Of a stretch of 64,000 nucleotides of DNA, positions 51,468 to 62,723 are shown piece by piece (positions within the stretch are counted from its first letter, which is position 1; each line of letters opens with the position of its first letter). The notes beneath the pieces were generated by a model that saw nothing but the letters and a program-made list of their open reading frames with translations, had not been told where the DNA came from and did no database searches. The stretch comes from Agmasoma carcini (nom. nud.) (lineage: Eukaryota > Microsporidia > Thelohaniidae), in the NCBI GenBank assembly GCA_029232285.1, contig JAOXFI010000004.1, forward strand, positions 1 through 64,000, read 5' to 3'. The position numbers were made by a program, and so were the translations under genes.

Positions 51468-53479
51468 ATTAATTAAATGTTTTTTCTTTATTTTTAATTA
51501 TATTTCTTGATTAATCCAATTTAAAATATTTAAAATAAATAATTTTTGATAAATATTACAAGTTTTGTAGTAAAAATCATCACAAATGCAAAATTTTAGT
51601 ATTAATTAATTTTTTTAATGATTAACTTCTTTTGGAGGATAAAATCATTGAAAAGGCAATGATAATTACTAGACAAGATCATTGATGGGACTAAAAGGAT
51701 CATAATTGGCTTTTAGCGGCAATACTGTATCAAGAAAAAAAGAATTAAGGAAAATCTGAAAGTAAGTGAGAAATTAAACAAAAAATTAATTAAAATATGA
51801 AAAATTTGTTTATTTTAATATTAGAAAATAAAACAATATTATACGAATATTACGAGTTAAAATAATTAATTTTAACCATTAATAACAATCTGATGGTAGT
51901 TTGTTATCTAGATGATGAATATTAAAGCATTAGATTCAATCTGCAATTATAAAGCAGCTCATAAAAAAATAATTAAATGTTTGTTAAATTTAATTAAATA
52001 TAAGCAAACCATTCGCCTATAATGTGCTCGTGGAGGAGCAGCAGTCTATTAAATTATTACATTTTCATTGTAAATAAATTATTTAATATTTGGCACATGA
52101 GATCAACTCTAGAATATATAATGAAAATAGTTATGACACGTTCTTAATGTAGTACTATACATATTTTGTTAGAATTTTACCGAACGCATATCTCCTGAAC
52201 CCTTAGCTGACATCCTTCGCATCGATATAAATAAAATATTCATGTACTCCTATTCGCAAATTATATTGTAATATCTTAAATACGATAACAATTGCAAAAC
52301 TCGTTGTTTATCATTGTCTGTTATAAATTTATCGTAATATTATAATCACTGATTACGGCTATAGGTCTATACTACAATATTCTGTTTCTCTAACCGTAAA
52401 CATTTGAGTTAATCTTAAAATGTATTGATGACACATAGAGTTCTATATAATTTTTCCTTTTAACAATATATACAAGCATATGATGATCAATAAAAAATTT
52501 TTGTCAATTATTTGATAATGGTAGATTTAACGGTGGAAACTTTTTGATTTTTTAATATATAAACTTTGGGGGATATATTTAAATAAAAGCTCTACAATGA
52601 ATCCAAATAATTACATGGAAACATTTGGAACAAGAGCTGATGAACTATAAAGGGTTTGAGTTTGATAAGCAGACACCTTTTCTTTATTGGCAGAGAAGGC
52701 TGATTCTTTAAGATATAAGCTTGTTGATGTGCGTAATAACACTAAACCAAGCTACAATATAATATGGTATTTTTAAAATCTTTTTCACTGCAAACTTACA
52801 CCAAAGCGCACGATGAATGTATAATCATTATTTCTTGCTGTCCATTCCTTCTATATCCCACTATTGTTATTGTTTGTTTTTTTGGGGTTTTACTTGCAGG
52901 TTCAACTTTTCTAGGTTGACTGATATTTTTAGAAAATGAACGGAGAGACAACCATTCGATACTATTTTGGTCTGTTTGTGTTTTTCATAGTTTTTGTCCG
53001 AGAAGGCATATTGCAAAAATAAACATATCATTTTTATTATATATTTTTTTCTAAAGTTATTACCTTTAATGCTGCCATTACCAATTTTTTAAATTGTTTA
53101 TCATGTTCAAATTTATAAGAATTTTATTTTTAAATGGAATATATTTCAACCTTAAGAAAATATTGATTAAATATAGCAGAAATGGTAATAGTTTTATTAT
53201 TTTATGTCATAGAATATATTTTAAGATACCAATGGTATATATTAATCAATATTTATTGCTAACATATAATCTTTATTTTGAAATATTATAAATTTTAACA
53301 ATATAAAGATAAAAGATATATATTTCGCATAATATACACATTTTTGTGCGTTTAATCATCTATTAAAGCACTTATAGGTTTAACAGTCAACCTTTTCAAC
53401 ACTCAACCCCTTTATATTATTTTAAAAATTTTCAAAAACCATTTTAGAATAAATTTTTTTAAAAAATTTGAGCCAGACC
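51468..53479. other. 2-kb AT-rich desert
   Basis: No intact gene. Near 52,597 an ATG opens MNPNNYMETFGTRADEL before a stop, and a later frame reads AEKADSLRYKLVDVRNN, so a small dead gene is possible. Near 52,180-52,260 composition is less biased without a recognisable motif. Confidence 0.4.
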
Positions 53480-54964
53480 ATGTCCGAAAAGAACGAAACA
53501 CAACAAGAGCACGCCACCATCTACTGCGGTGAACTCTCCCCAAACACAATATCAGCCGATATAAAGAAGTTATTCAATGAAGTTTCTCCAGTTTTATGGA
53601 TAAAACTTCGTAAGAGAGATGATAACAGATCCTCCTACTGTTTTGTTGGGTTACCCTCCCAAACAGAGGCCGATGAGATCATTAAGAAATTTCAGTTTTA
53701 TGAACTACACTCAAAGCAAATCATACTATCCATGTGCTCAGAAGATAGAAATATAGATAACGACTCTAATGTATTTGTTAAAAACCTCCCAAAGGAAGTT
53801 ACAACAAAAGATCTTTACAGTATCTTCGCTATGTTTGGTGATATTGTTAGTTGTAAGATAGCTACTAACCCAGATGGAGAATCAAAGGGTTTCGGTTATG
53901 TACAATTCAAAACCCATAAAATGGCTAAGAAGGCTATTTCTAAGTGTATTAATACACGTATTGGTGATAATGTTCTTAAGGTTGAGCTCTATAACAAAGA
54001 TATAAAGGATATCTCTAGAGATTCTTCTTTCACTAATGTTTATATGAAGAATTTTCCTAAGTCTTACACTGAAGATGATCTTAAGAAATTGTTAGAATCT
54101 GATGGAAGGATAATTACATCTGTTTATTTTCCAACAAACAGTGATGGAACACCAATAGGACATGCTCTGGCCAATTTCGATAATCCAGATGACGCTAAGT
54201 CAGCCATTACTAAGTACCATGATCAATATGTTTTTACTTCTGAGGAAATGGGTAAGGGAGAAGGCTTGGAATATAATCCTTTTTATATACAAAGAGCTGT
54301 TAAAAGGTCAGATCGTGTTGAGAGTCTGAGGAAAGAACTTAGAAACTTGGGAATTAGTGGGCCTGTGCAATCCAAGCCGAACCTTTATGTGACGAACATA
54401 CCAGAGACATTTTCTAAATCAGAAATGCTTGATCTATTTAAAAAGTTTGGTAAGGTTCAAGACATTAAAATAGGTTTTGATAAGGCACATTCCACTAAGC
54501 AATATTGTCTTGTCTGCTATTCTAATTCTGAAGAAGCTACTATTGCCTTTGAAAAGGGTAATGAAATATTTTTAGATGGAAACCGCCTTACGATCAGTTA
54601 TTATAAAAACAAGGAAGAAAGGAAGTATGAGAGAAGATTTGATCATTTGGGAAACATATCTAACTTTGGACAGTCTATAAATCCAACGATGATGTTTTCT
54701 GCACCTAATCTTGCTACTCAGCCTGATATTGCTACTGGTTTATATTCTGAAGTGCAAAGAGCAATTTTACGTGTGGCTCCTGACTTTAAGGATGATTGGG
54801 CCCTGTTCAGTGCGAGAGATGAATTGGATTTTGCTGATATTTTTGCAAAATTTATTTCTAAGTTAAATTCGAATGAAATTTCCAATCTCGTTGATAATTC
54901 TACTGCTCTTACGACTAAAATTGAAGACATTGTTGCTAATCGAAGGGAGCAGTTGGGGAATTGA
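53480..54964 (+). CDS. PAB1: polyadenylate-binding protein
   Basis: A 494-residue mRNA poly(A)-tail-binding protein with roles in translation and mRNA stability. Four RNA-recognition motifs follow one another: IYCGELSPNTISADIKKLFN (about 15-88), VFVKNLPKEVTTKDLYSIFA with SKGFGYVQF (about 98-172), VYMKNFPKSYTEDDLKKLLE (about 190-265) and LYVTNIPETFSKSEMLDLFK (about 303-375). RRM1 is the most divergent; its RNP1 reads SSYCFVGL. A linker much shorter than in yeast leads to a C-terminal segment (FAKFISKLNSNEISNLVDNS, then TALTTKIEDIVANRREQ) that looks like a divergent MLLE domain. The ATG at 53,480 follows AAAAAATTTGAGCCAGACC. Total length is below yeast Pab1 (577). Confidence 0.93.
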   Translation: MSEKNETQQEHATIYCGELSPNTISADIKKLFNEVSPVLWIKLRKRDDNRSSYCFVGLPSQTEADEIIKKFQFYELHSKQIILSMCSEDRNIDNDSNVFVKNLPKEVTTKDLYSIFAMFGDIVSCKIATNPDGESKGFGYVQFKTHKMAKKAISKCINTRIGDNVLKVELYNKDIKDISRDSSFTNVYMKNFPKSYTEDDLKKLLESDGRIITSVYFPTNSDGTPIGHALANFDNPDDAKSAITKYHDQYVFTSEEMGKGEGLEYNPFYIQRAVKRSDRVESLRKELRNLGISGPVQSKPNLYVTNIPETFSKSEMLDLFKKFGKVQDIKIGFDKAHSTKQYCLVCYSNSEEATIAFEKGNEIFLDGNRLTISYYKNKEERKYERRFDHLGNISNFGQSINPTMMFSAPNLATQPDIATGLYSEVQRAILRVAPDFKDDWALFSARDELDFADIFAKFISKLNSNEISNLVDNSTALTTKIEDIVANRREQLGN

Positions 54965-56179
54965 TTTAAATAAACTATTTCTAAAAATTATTGTTGTATT
55001 TGACTTATCTTTTTGAATTTTACGTTTACGGTGTATTTTTATTTGATATTTTTGATTGGTGTAGAATTAAGACAAACACGTTCAAGCAAAAAGAAAGATT
55101 GTAAGAATTTTGTTATGTGTAAATCAAGATAAGCCTCCTGTAATATAAATAGAATTGTATGTATTCATTATAAGATTATACTTTAACACAATATTTTGAA
55201 AATTATCATAAGATGAAAAATTTTTCAATAAAAACCCAATTTTATGTTGAATTGATGTAAAATGATTGTTTATTTATATGAGGTTGATTAAAAGTTACAA
55301 ATGGCGATAAATTGATAGTCTAATAATATATACATGTTCTTATGTGATGTTTATCACATATAATAATGATGGAGGTATCTTAATATAAATTATACATAAT
55401 TTGTTTCAAAGATCAATTGATTTAATAATGCAAAAATATTAGAAATTGTAGTATTAAGTGCTTCTGAAGTAAATATAAATTTAAATCACTGATAAAATAG
55501 TAAAGCCCCCTAATATGATCTTTGTAGATTCATAACTTTCGTAATTGATTTGATTTTATATTAAAATCACAGCCTTATAAGTAAATACAACATAGAATTA
55601 CTGTTATTTAACTCAAATAAATATAAATAAGTGTATAATTGTTTTATTTCGTTTGGTTTAAGTATTTTAAAATATAAATGTTGTATATTTCAATAATAAA
55701 CAAATTCTTTAGTTAAATATAGAAAATTTGTTCGTTTGTAGAATTTTATTTAATTAATTTGAAATTATTTAGTGATAATTTATTGTAATTGTAGCCGATC
55801 CAATATTATTACATATTGTGCAATCTGCTGGTATGAGAAGTCTCATGAGCCTGACAACATAAATTTAATAAAACCTGATTTATCTTTGGTTTCTGAGTAT
55901 CCTTTTGTGATTTGAACATCGATTGGTAAAATATTTGCGAAAAAAAATTATTTCTAATTACATTAAGCAATATATTGTTTCTGTAAACCAATATATCAAT
56001 GGTATCTCTATTGATACTGCTTAAGATAATACTTTTATTTATTGTATAATTTTTTGATCAAATAATTACATTACAATGATTAAATATATTGTATTTATAA
56101 AAAACAACAAAAAAGAAAAATTTGTATGTTTTTATATACAAAAAATCATACATAAAAGTGCTAGTGAAATTCCAAAAAA
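54965..56179. other. AT-rich desert
   Basis: No gene or transposon motif recognised. A 60-codon minus-strand frame at 55,809-55,991 has no supporting motif. Confidence 0.45.
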
Positions 56180-56380
56180 ATGAGAAAGAATTTCACCTTA
56201 TCCTCAACTATGGGAAAATCTCAACATCACAGCCCAAATAAGTTCAAGTTTGGAATATTTAGCAAGTCGATTTCTTCTAAAGTTGTAACACCCAGTAAAG
56301 ATGAAACTTATGACTTAAGTGATAGTGAATTTCAATCTTTTATGGATAAGAACGAATCCAGCCGTTATAGAACGATTTGA
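56180..56380 (+). CDS. small hydrophilic protein, unknown
   Basis: A 66-residue protein rich in Ser, Lys and Phe. A basic first half (GKSQHHSPNKFKFGIFSKSI) is followed by an acidic Ser-rich part (DETYDLSDSEFQSFMDKNES). No family recognised. It could be an intrinsically disordered adaptor. The ATG at 56,180 follows GAAATTCCAAAAAA, a weak version of the start block. It may be spurious. Confidence 0.4.
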   Translation: MRKNFTLSSTMGKSQHHSPNKFKFGIFSKSISSKVVTPSKDETYDLSDSEFQSFMDKNESSRYRTI

Positions 56381-56849
56381 ATTAATAAAAGTAAAAAAAT
56401 TATCGAATTTCATTTAATACTGCAATAAAAGTATTAAAAATATTTTTATAAAATAAAAGATCTTACAATATAACTAATGTATTAAGGATGATAACTTATA
56501 ACAAAATTATATAAGATAATCTGTTCATATTGAAGCTACTGCTTATTATAAAAATATTTTGAATGATCGAAAAAGACAAAATTTTTATTATTTTTTTATA
56601 ACAATTTAAAAATATCATGGTTAGTTAGTCAATATCATAACTACAGTTGTTTATTTCGTTATACATTCAATTATCACTCTCCTAACACATAAAAATGTAA
56701 TACCTTTAGTTAGTTACATTATTATGTAACTAACCTTTGATAGTACCACATGAATTGATGAATGATTTATTTAGCCTATCCTCCTTATTATACATGACCA
56801 TAATCAAATTACCCCTTTTTCTTTTAAAAAACAATTTTAAAGATTGAAT
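56381..56849. other. AT-rich intergenic stretch
   Basis: Contains a short near-palindrome near 56,697-56,735 (a TAGTTAGTTACATTATTATG-type sequence, then TAACTAACC) that could form a stem. Nothing else recognised. Confidence 0.4.
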
Positions 56850-57827
56850 ATGAAGTTAGAGGTCAAAAACACTAAGAAAGACACAAGAAAGCTTAAAACT
56901 TTGATAAACAAACAACTGGATGTAAATGACATAGCACCACTGAACAATAATGAGTTAAGAAACTTAATATATTATGGCTTTTCATCAGAAGAGCTAAGAC
57001 CAAAATATTGGATGATCTTGTTGAACTACTATACCACCAACAAATTTGCATCCGAAATTTATTACAAAAAAAGAAGAGAGGCCTATGCCTCCTTAGAGTC
57101 TACCAATGATATTGAATCTATGAATAAGGTCAGTGCTCCTATCGATGCTGATCTAGATAGAATGCCAGACCTTGTTGATGAATCTGAATATAGCTCATAT
57201 AAGGAACCTTTAAGAAATATTCTAATCCTATATGCCATCACAAACTCATCAATTGGGTATGTACAAGGAATGGCACACGTTTTACTACCAATATATCACG
57301 TCTTAGCCTCATCAGAAGACATAAATATCAGCAAATTTGCAAAAGAGGATTCTTTCTACATGTTCACAAATCTTATGATTGAAATAGGAGAAAATTTTGG
57401 TGATGGATTTGATGAAACCCCTTTTGGTATAAAGAAAAAGATTTCAAATGTTTATCAAATAATAGAAGCTGTAGATAAGGAACTTTATGATACTATGTTA
57501 GATAAAGGTTTGATTGGTAGTTTATTTCCATTGAAGTGGATTCTCTTGCTATTTAGTGGTAGTTTCAAGTTAAATGATGTGATATGGCTATGGGATAGAA
57601 TCCTTTCAGATAACTACAGGTTTGAGATGGTCGACTACTGTTCAGCCGTGATGATAATGCTGATGAAAGATATCATTTTAAAAGAACCATTTGATAAATG
57701 TATGGAAATGCTACAAAATGTTTCCTTTTTAGATTGTAAGGTTGTATTTGATGTAGCAGATGTGATTAGGCGAAAAAGAGATGAAAATCTTTCTTTGTCT
57801 GATATTTTGAAGAAAACCAAGAAATAA
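56850..57827 (+). CDS. TBC-domain Rab GAP (soluble; TBC1D13/Gyp-like)
   Basis: A 325-residue protein in which almost the whole length is a TBC domain. The start ELRNLIYYGFSSEELRPKYW matches the TBC opening (LRxLxxxGIPxxLRxxxW). The arginine finger appears as IDADLDRMPDL (Arg104) and the glutamine finger as IGYVQGMAHVLLPIY (Gln139). Later blocks include KWILLLFSGSFKLNDVIWLW and WDRILSD, the usual region after the active site. Unlike the TBC protein at 16,584 it has no membrane anchor and no charged insertion. The size and Rxx-PKYW opening resemble TBC1D13, a GAP for Rab35-type GTPases, but the target cannot be deduced. The ATG at 56,850 lies after CAATTTTAAAGATTGAAT. Confidence 0.88.
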   Translation: MKLEVKNTKKDTRKLKTLINKQLDVNDIAPLNNNELRNLIYYGFSSEELRPKYWMILLNYYTTNKFASEIYYKKRREAYASLESTNDIESMNKVSAPIDADLDRMPDLVDESEYSSYKEPLRNILILYAITNSSIGYVQGMAHVLLPIYHVLASSEDINISKFAKEDSFYMFTNLMIEIGENFGDGFDETPFGIKKKISNVYQIIEAVDKELYDTMLDKGLIGSLFPLKWILLLFSGSFKLNDVIWLWDRILSDNYRFEMVDYCSAVMIMLMKDIILKEPFDKCMEMLQNVSFLDCKVVFDVADVIRRKRDENLSLSDILKKTKK

Positions 57828-58073
57828 TTTATTTTATGAATAGAATAAATTATATTAAAATTAATCAATATTTTATATGTTTTACATAGATCAATACTTT
57901 TTATATTGAAATATTTTGATCTACAACTATAAATCTAGATTCATGTTTTTTCTATCAAAAATACTAAATTTTATAATTTTTGAGTGTCTTTAACAACCTC
58001 TTCTGCTTTATACACCTTTTTATGATATTTATTCACTTTATTTTAATTATTGATTGTTTATTTTGTTTTGTTT

Positions 58074-58427
58074 ATGAAAATTTTATCAACAAAGCCCATG
58101 CACAGAATCATAAACTTTTTAATCGTCGTAATTATTTTCAAAAATCTTCATAAAGTATTGCATGGCAACTTTAAGAATCACCGAGGCTTCTTTATGATAG
58201 CAGCCATGATTCAGATCCTTCTTAACACTCTAGAGGCATGTTTTAAGATAGCATATACAATAAGGTTGCTCTTTTTGTTTCTTATAGTATTAGCTGATAT
58301 ACAACAAGGTAAATTGAGTTTGGCGATGGTAGAAATTCTAGAAGGCCAAATGAAACGATTCTGGATGGTTAGAGAAAAAGTTAAAATGAAAATAGCTTTG
58401 AATCGAATATCTGCAACTAAAAAATAA
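58074..58427 (+). CDS. small membrane protein, unknown
   Basis: A 117-residue protein. Likely membrane helices are at about residues 11-24 (IINFLIVVIIFKNL), 39-52 (GFFMIAAMIQILLN) and 62-80 (TIRLLFLFLIVLADIQ), followed by a basic C-terminal tail (FWMVREKVKMKIALNRISAT). I could not match it to a family. The ATG at 58,074 is the first in the frame. It lies 246 bp after the TBC gene on the same strand. An AATTTTTGAG block exists about 100 bp upstream, further away than normal. Confidence 0.55.
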   Translation: MKILSTKPMHRIINFLIVVIIFKNLHKVLHGNFKNHRGFFMIAAMIQILLNTLEACFKIAYTIRLLFLFLIVLADIQQGKLSLAMVEILEGQMKRFWMVREKVKMKIALNRISATKK

Positions 58428-58890
58428 AATTGTGAATATTAAATTATATTTTTTTAATATAGCAAAATTTATTTTTATATGTTTTGATGTGGTAGTGGTG
58501 CAGCATTTTCATTGATATATTAATAAATTAAAAATAATCTTGGATTGAGTTCTTGACTATGAAAAAAACATTCTGAATTGAATTTTTTTGAAATAGGTGC
58601 TTTTATACTTTAAATTAAAAAATCATACTTAAAGGTTATGACATTGACAATTATGAGCTAAAATCAATGTATTTATTATGCCTTAGTGAATATAACAGAC
58701 CAAATAAGTACAGCATCACAAGCCTAAATGATTCTCTATATTATTTGTGATATATTAAAAAAATGTATTTAACACGCCTCATTAAAGAAGATGATGATCA
58801 AAAAATTATAATGCTATAATTATTTATAAATTATGATACATCAAAGTCCATATTTTTTAACATTTTTATTTTATTTTAAAATTTTTTCGT
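58428..58890. other. AT-rich intergenic stretch
   Basis: Nothing recognised except the start block AAAATTTTTTCGT at the right end, which belongs to TRM1. Confidence 0.5.
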
Positions 58891-60147
58891 ATGACAGAAT
58901 TTATTACTGAAGGAAAAGCAAGTATAAAGAAGGAGAAAGACACATTCTTCAATCCTGCTCAACAGTTCAATAGGGACATTTCCTCTCTTGTGATTAAACA
59001 TACATTTCCTGAAAGAAATAATATAAGAATATTAACAGCCATGTCAGCAACTGGTCTAAGAGGTATAAGATATTTAAATGAAATACCAAATTCATCTTTA
59101 TTCTTTAATGACATTTGTTTAAATGCAGTTGACACAATCAAAAACAACTTAAATTTAAACGGCTTTACTGATATAACTCAACTAGCTCATACTAAAGAGT
59201 ATAGAAGTGTCAATAGCCGTGTTAACCTTTTAAATGATAACTGTAGGAACGTTATGGAAGACCTACCTGGTTTCTTTGATGTTATTGACATAGATCCTTT
59301 CGGAAGTTGTGCCGAGTTTGTTGATTCCGCCTTCAGGGCCATTAAACATAAGGGATTGCTTTGCTTCACTTGTACCGACAAGGCTGCGTTGTGCTCGAAT
59401 GAAGCAAAGTGTTATATTCGTTACAATACAGCAATTAAGAAGAATTTTTCACAAAATGAATTGCCTTTGAGGATTTTATTAAGCTACATATCAAGAGTAA
59501 TCTCTAAATATAATGCTAGCATAGAGCCTGTATTGTCATTTAGTGTAGATTACTATATAAGAGTTATAGTTAGAGTGATTAAGGGGAGAGGAAGGAATGT
59601 TTTAGCAGATAATATGAACTCTGCAATATGTGATTGCTTAAACTATAAATTATTTAATATAAAGGGCAAGGTCAACAGTATGTGTGAAGTATGTAACAAG
59701 GATATGAAAATTTGTGGTCCTTTCTGGTCAAAGGGAATGTATGATCATAGTCTGTTAAAAGATATTGAAAAGGAAGTCAACGAAGCAGAACAACCGAGAA
59801 TTGTGGGTTTTCTGAGGTTATGTCAGCAAGAGATTGATGATATGTTCTATTTTGATATTAATGAGTTGTGTTCTATTCAAAAGATGTCATGTGTTAGACA
59901 AAGGGTCCTTATGAATACGATAGCCAATGCTGGTTATAAAGTTTCATTATCACATTGCTTGAGCAGTGGTATTAAGACAAATATGCCTATTTGTATTCTA
60001 AAAGAAATTCTAGAAGAATTTAAAAATGATTCTTTAATCAAATATTCAAAGGTCCCCAATGCTTCTGTTGATGAAATATTTAACAATAAGTATTATAAAG
60101 GCAAGATCAATTCATCCCTTCCACCTCTTTCATTACCCAAAAAATAA
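58891..60147 (+). CDS. TRM1: tRNA (guanine26-N2)-dimethyltransferase
   Basis: A 418-residue enzyme that uses SAM to make N2,N2-dimethylguanosine at position 26 of tRNAs. The opening ITEGKASIKKEKDTFFNPAQ followed by QFNRDISSLV matches the family start. The methyltransferase core shows TAMSATGLRGIRYLNEIP (SAM motif I), FFNDICLNAVDTIKNNLNLN and the catalytic FFDVIDIDPFGSCAEFVDSA, then GLLCFTCTDKAALCSN. The block SVDYYIRVIVRVIKGRGR leads to a small zinc-binding region (MCEVCNKDMKICGPFW) as in fungal Trm1. No mitochondrial presequence is present. The ATG at 58,891 follows AAAATTTTTTCGT. Length fits archaeal and microsporidian forms and is below yeast (570). Confidence 0.96.
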   Translation: MTEFITEGKASIKKEKDTFFNPAQQFNRDISSLVIKHTFPERNNIRILTAMSATGLRGIRYLNEIPNSSLFFNDICLNAVDTIKNNLNLNGFTDITQLAHTKEYRSVNSRVNLLNDNCRNVMEDLPGFFDVIDIDPFGSCAEFVDSAFRAIKHKGLLCFTCTDKAALCSNEAKCYIRYNTAIKKNFSQNELPLRILLSYISRVISKYNASIEPVLSFSVDYYIRVIVRVIKGRGRNVLADNMNSAICDCLNYKLFNIKGKVNSMCEVCNKDMKICGPFWSKGMYDHSLLKDIEKEVNEAEQPRIVGFLRLCQQEIDDMFYFDINELCSIQKMSCVRQRVLMNTIANAGYKVSLSHCLSSGIKTNMPICILKEILEEFKNDSLIKYSKVPNASVDEIFNNKYYKGKINSSLPPLSLPKK

Positions 60148-60321
60148 ATATATTAAATTATAAACTAAAGTTGTGTTTGTTATATATTTGTTCGCCCAAT
60201 GGGTTTATTCGGTTGTATATTTTATGGTTTTAATTTACAATACCTTGTAGTATGTTTACTTTTACCTCAGTCGATCAATAGCATTTATATATTAAATCTT
60301 CTACTTTTTTGTTTAATACTA
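60148..60321. other. AT-rich spacer
   Basis: Short gap between TRM1 and the transposon remnant; nothing recognised. Confidence 0.5.
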
Positions 60322-61210
60322 CACTGGCGGAAAAAGAACCAATAAATTATTTTAATAAATATAAGCATAATTATAATTATTGTTGTATATATTTTATGAA
60401 TTTTGTAAATTTGATGGAAATAACCGGACACCAGTCAAAAATGGCTGTTTACTTCCACAAAATGAATTATATTGTGGTAGTCTGATTAGTACCACATGTA
60501 TTATTTTTTCGGCTATAAAAGATTCACTAAAATTTACCCCATGGGTTTTCGAATAAAAATTATGAGCGCAGTAAGCGTGATGGTAAACCTTTGGGGGTTA
60601 TGTGAACCCCCATAATAATAACAAGATGAATAATTTATTTTTAATAGGTGAGTATCGCTGGAAGGTTATCTCAATATCATATACCCTTATTAATAATATT
60701 TGGGATCATTTCGGAGGTTTTACCCTGCAATTTTTATAAAAATCCGAAAGTTGTGCTAATATTGTTTATCAATATTATTTGTTTTAAATAATCATTTAAA
60801 TTTCTTCTAAGTATTCTCTTATAAATTTATTTTTCAAAATAATTCAATATTCTAAGTATAAACATCTATAATTGGATTTTTGAAAAATAAATAATATTTT
60901 ACCATTTGATGACTAAAACATGATATGCTGCCTATTTATCGCTGAAAATAATATTTTAATCTTGAAAAAACACTTTTTATTATAAGCAATAGTGTTTCGG
61001 CAAGTCTATCACTACTACATGTGCATAAAGCTCAGAATTACCTTTTAGGTTTCAGTGATTCGAAAAATCTAATTATCTTCAGATAAAACACGTCCATTTT
61101 TATTTTTTTGCATATAATTAATTTGTGATTCATCAATCAACACGTGGGTCCATTACCTCCCAATTTTATAAGTTCGTATCTAATACTGTCTATTTTTAAT
61201 ATATCATTAA
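60322..61210 (-). mobile_element. Tc1/mariner remnant (family T2), second copy
   Basis: The left end is TA at 60,320-60,321 followed by CACTGGCGGAAAAAGAACC, a good Tc1 tip. A sub-terminal block at about 60,395-60,450 (TGAATTTTGTAAATTTGATG and an ACCGGACACC motif) matches 22,775-22,830. On the minus strand, FLFENPWGKF near 60,545 aligns with the LNLFEFLGYIK block of the first T2 copy. LIDESQINYMQKNKNGRVLS near 61,110-61,165 contains the first catalytic Asp. The right end was not found. Confidence 0.65.
60593..60611. repeat. perfect GC hairpin inside transposon remnant
   Basis: GGGGGTT and AACCCCC form a 7-bp perfect stem around the loop ATGTG. G and C runs of this kind are rare in this window. 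Confidence 0.6.
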
Positions 61211-61439
61211 TTAGTCTATATGAAACATCTTCATTATACTAAAATATATGAATAGATCATTTCAAATATTATTCAAAAATATTACAAAAATCTAATTTTC
61301 ATTCATAAGAGTTAACAAAAATGATTTCAGTTGATGTAATTTCTTCTGAAAGAAAACCTTTGATTAAGTTATATATTAAACTTTATAAATATGGGTTTTT
61401 AAAATATATCAAATACAAAAGATGATAAAAGTAGGATAA

Positions 61440-61690
61440 TATAGAGTGATTTAAAAAGGTTAGTATGAATAATTTAGATGATAGACTCAAGAAAGAGTGT
61501 ATCAATAAAATCACAAAATCGGGGAAGGATATTTAATACACTTGGTTGTATTTCAATTAAGATATTAGGAACTTAGTGTTAGTATTTGAAATTTTTTAAT
61601 ATTTGGTTATATTTACATAAATGATATAGATTGGTCAGTTCAATCACTTGATTTAAACCAATCGACTTTTTGGGTTATATGAAATTAATT
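61440..61690 (+). mobile_element. Tc1/mariner fragment (family T2), inverted copy
   Basis: On the plus strand, DDRLKKECINKITKSGKD near 61,479 matches DDSLKEECINKTIKFVGG of the copy near 23,210. IDWSVQSLDLNQSTFWVI near 61,630 corresponds to the WPxxSPDLNPIE block. The sequence between these blocks is partly lost. It is in the opposite orientation to the copy at 60,322, so the two may be separate insertions. Confidence 0.6.
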
Positions 61691-62089
61691 TTGGGTTCAT
61701 CAGTAAAATTTTGTACCTGGATAATATTTTTAATCATAGATCAAGCCATATCTGTATGATACTGATAGTTTAATCTCTATTTTACAAGAATTAGGTCTAC
61801 TATATAACGTCTTTCGCTACCAATTTTGTCAAATTTCTTGTAATGATGTGAAATATACAATAAATGCAGATGCCAAAGTATTTAGATGCTTGAATAATAT
61901 ATGTTATGGATATAAAAATGTATTCGATTCTTATAGATAGTTTTTGAGAATTTAAATATCAACATTTCGATGATTTTGAAAAGATGATATTAAAATCTTA
62001 CGGATTTATCTTATAAAACTATCAATAAGATATATGAAAAGCTTAATTTTAAAAGTTTAGATCATTTTGATACAAATCCAATGCGATTA

Positions 62090-62480
62090 GGAGACAGAAA
62101 CGTGTGTGTCAAATAGAACTAGAATTAACTCAAGCATAAAAGAAAGGAGAATAGAGGAAGATGCCCTAATAACGATGTTTAGATCTTTGGTATAGTAGAT
62201 AAATCTTCTAAAGTGTATTTGAAGTATGTTCAAGATAGAAATGCGCTGTCTTTATTGCCTATAATCCAAAGAGTATGTAATGAAGGTATTATAATTCATT
62301 CTGATGAGTGGCATTAATACTCAAGAATAAATCAAATATTTGGGTTTTCGAATGATATTGTTATCATAGTATCAATTATTTTAAACCTATCACACTAGCT
62401 CATACTCTCTACCAAGATAGATGTGTTTTTGGTAGAAATTATATTCAAAGACAGCATTATACTCGATGATTTTGCAAAAA
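62090..62480 (+). mobile_element. Merlin (IS1016/ISXO2-like) transposase remnant
   Basis: On the plus strand: IFGIVDKSSKVYLKYVQDRN near 62,190-62,245, ALSLLPIIQRVCNEGIIIHS then DEWHxYSRINQ near 62,250-62,330, and YHHSIN-type and ITLAHTLYQD sequences near 62,355-62,420. These match the ISXO2-like DDE domain (family blocks WVxGxxER...RSxxTLLPII...TDxxxxYNNL...VNHSxxFV). The first Asp region reads QIELELT, with Glu where Asp is expected, and several stops occur. Merlin elements are known in several microsporidia. Confidence 0.7.
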
Positions 62481-62723
62481 TTATTGATTTGTTAAAAATG
62501 ATTTAAACATAAAATATATCAAATATAAAATTTTTAGTGATGATACGAAGTTTATTTTAATCACTAAGTGAAGTAAATAATAATATTTTGGGATTTTTAA
62601 TGTATTTATTTAATTAAAAAAGGGTATTATCAATTCTACAAAATTTTACTTCTATATAAGTACATAATAGTTATATTGACACCTTTTGCAATAATTTAAT
62701 ACTTTTATATATTAATAAATAAA
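62481..62723. other. AT-rich spacer
   Basis: Nothing recognised between the Merlin remnant and GWT1. Confidence 0.5.

Noticed and set aside
52597..52800. Small gene starting MNPNNYMETF
   Set aside because: Stop after 17 codons; later pieces in other frames are not recognisable, so a gene cannot be supported.
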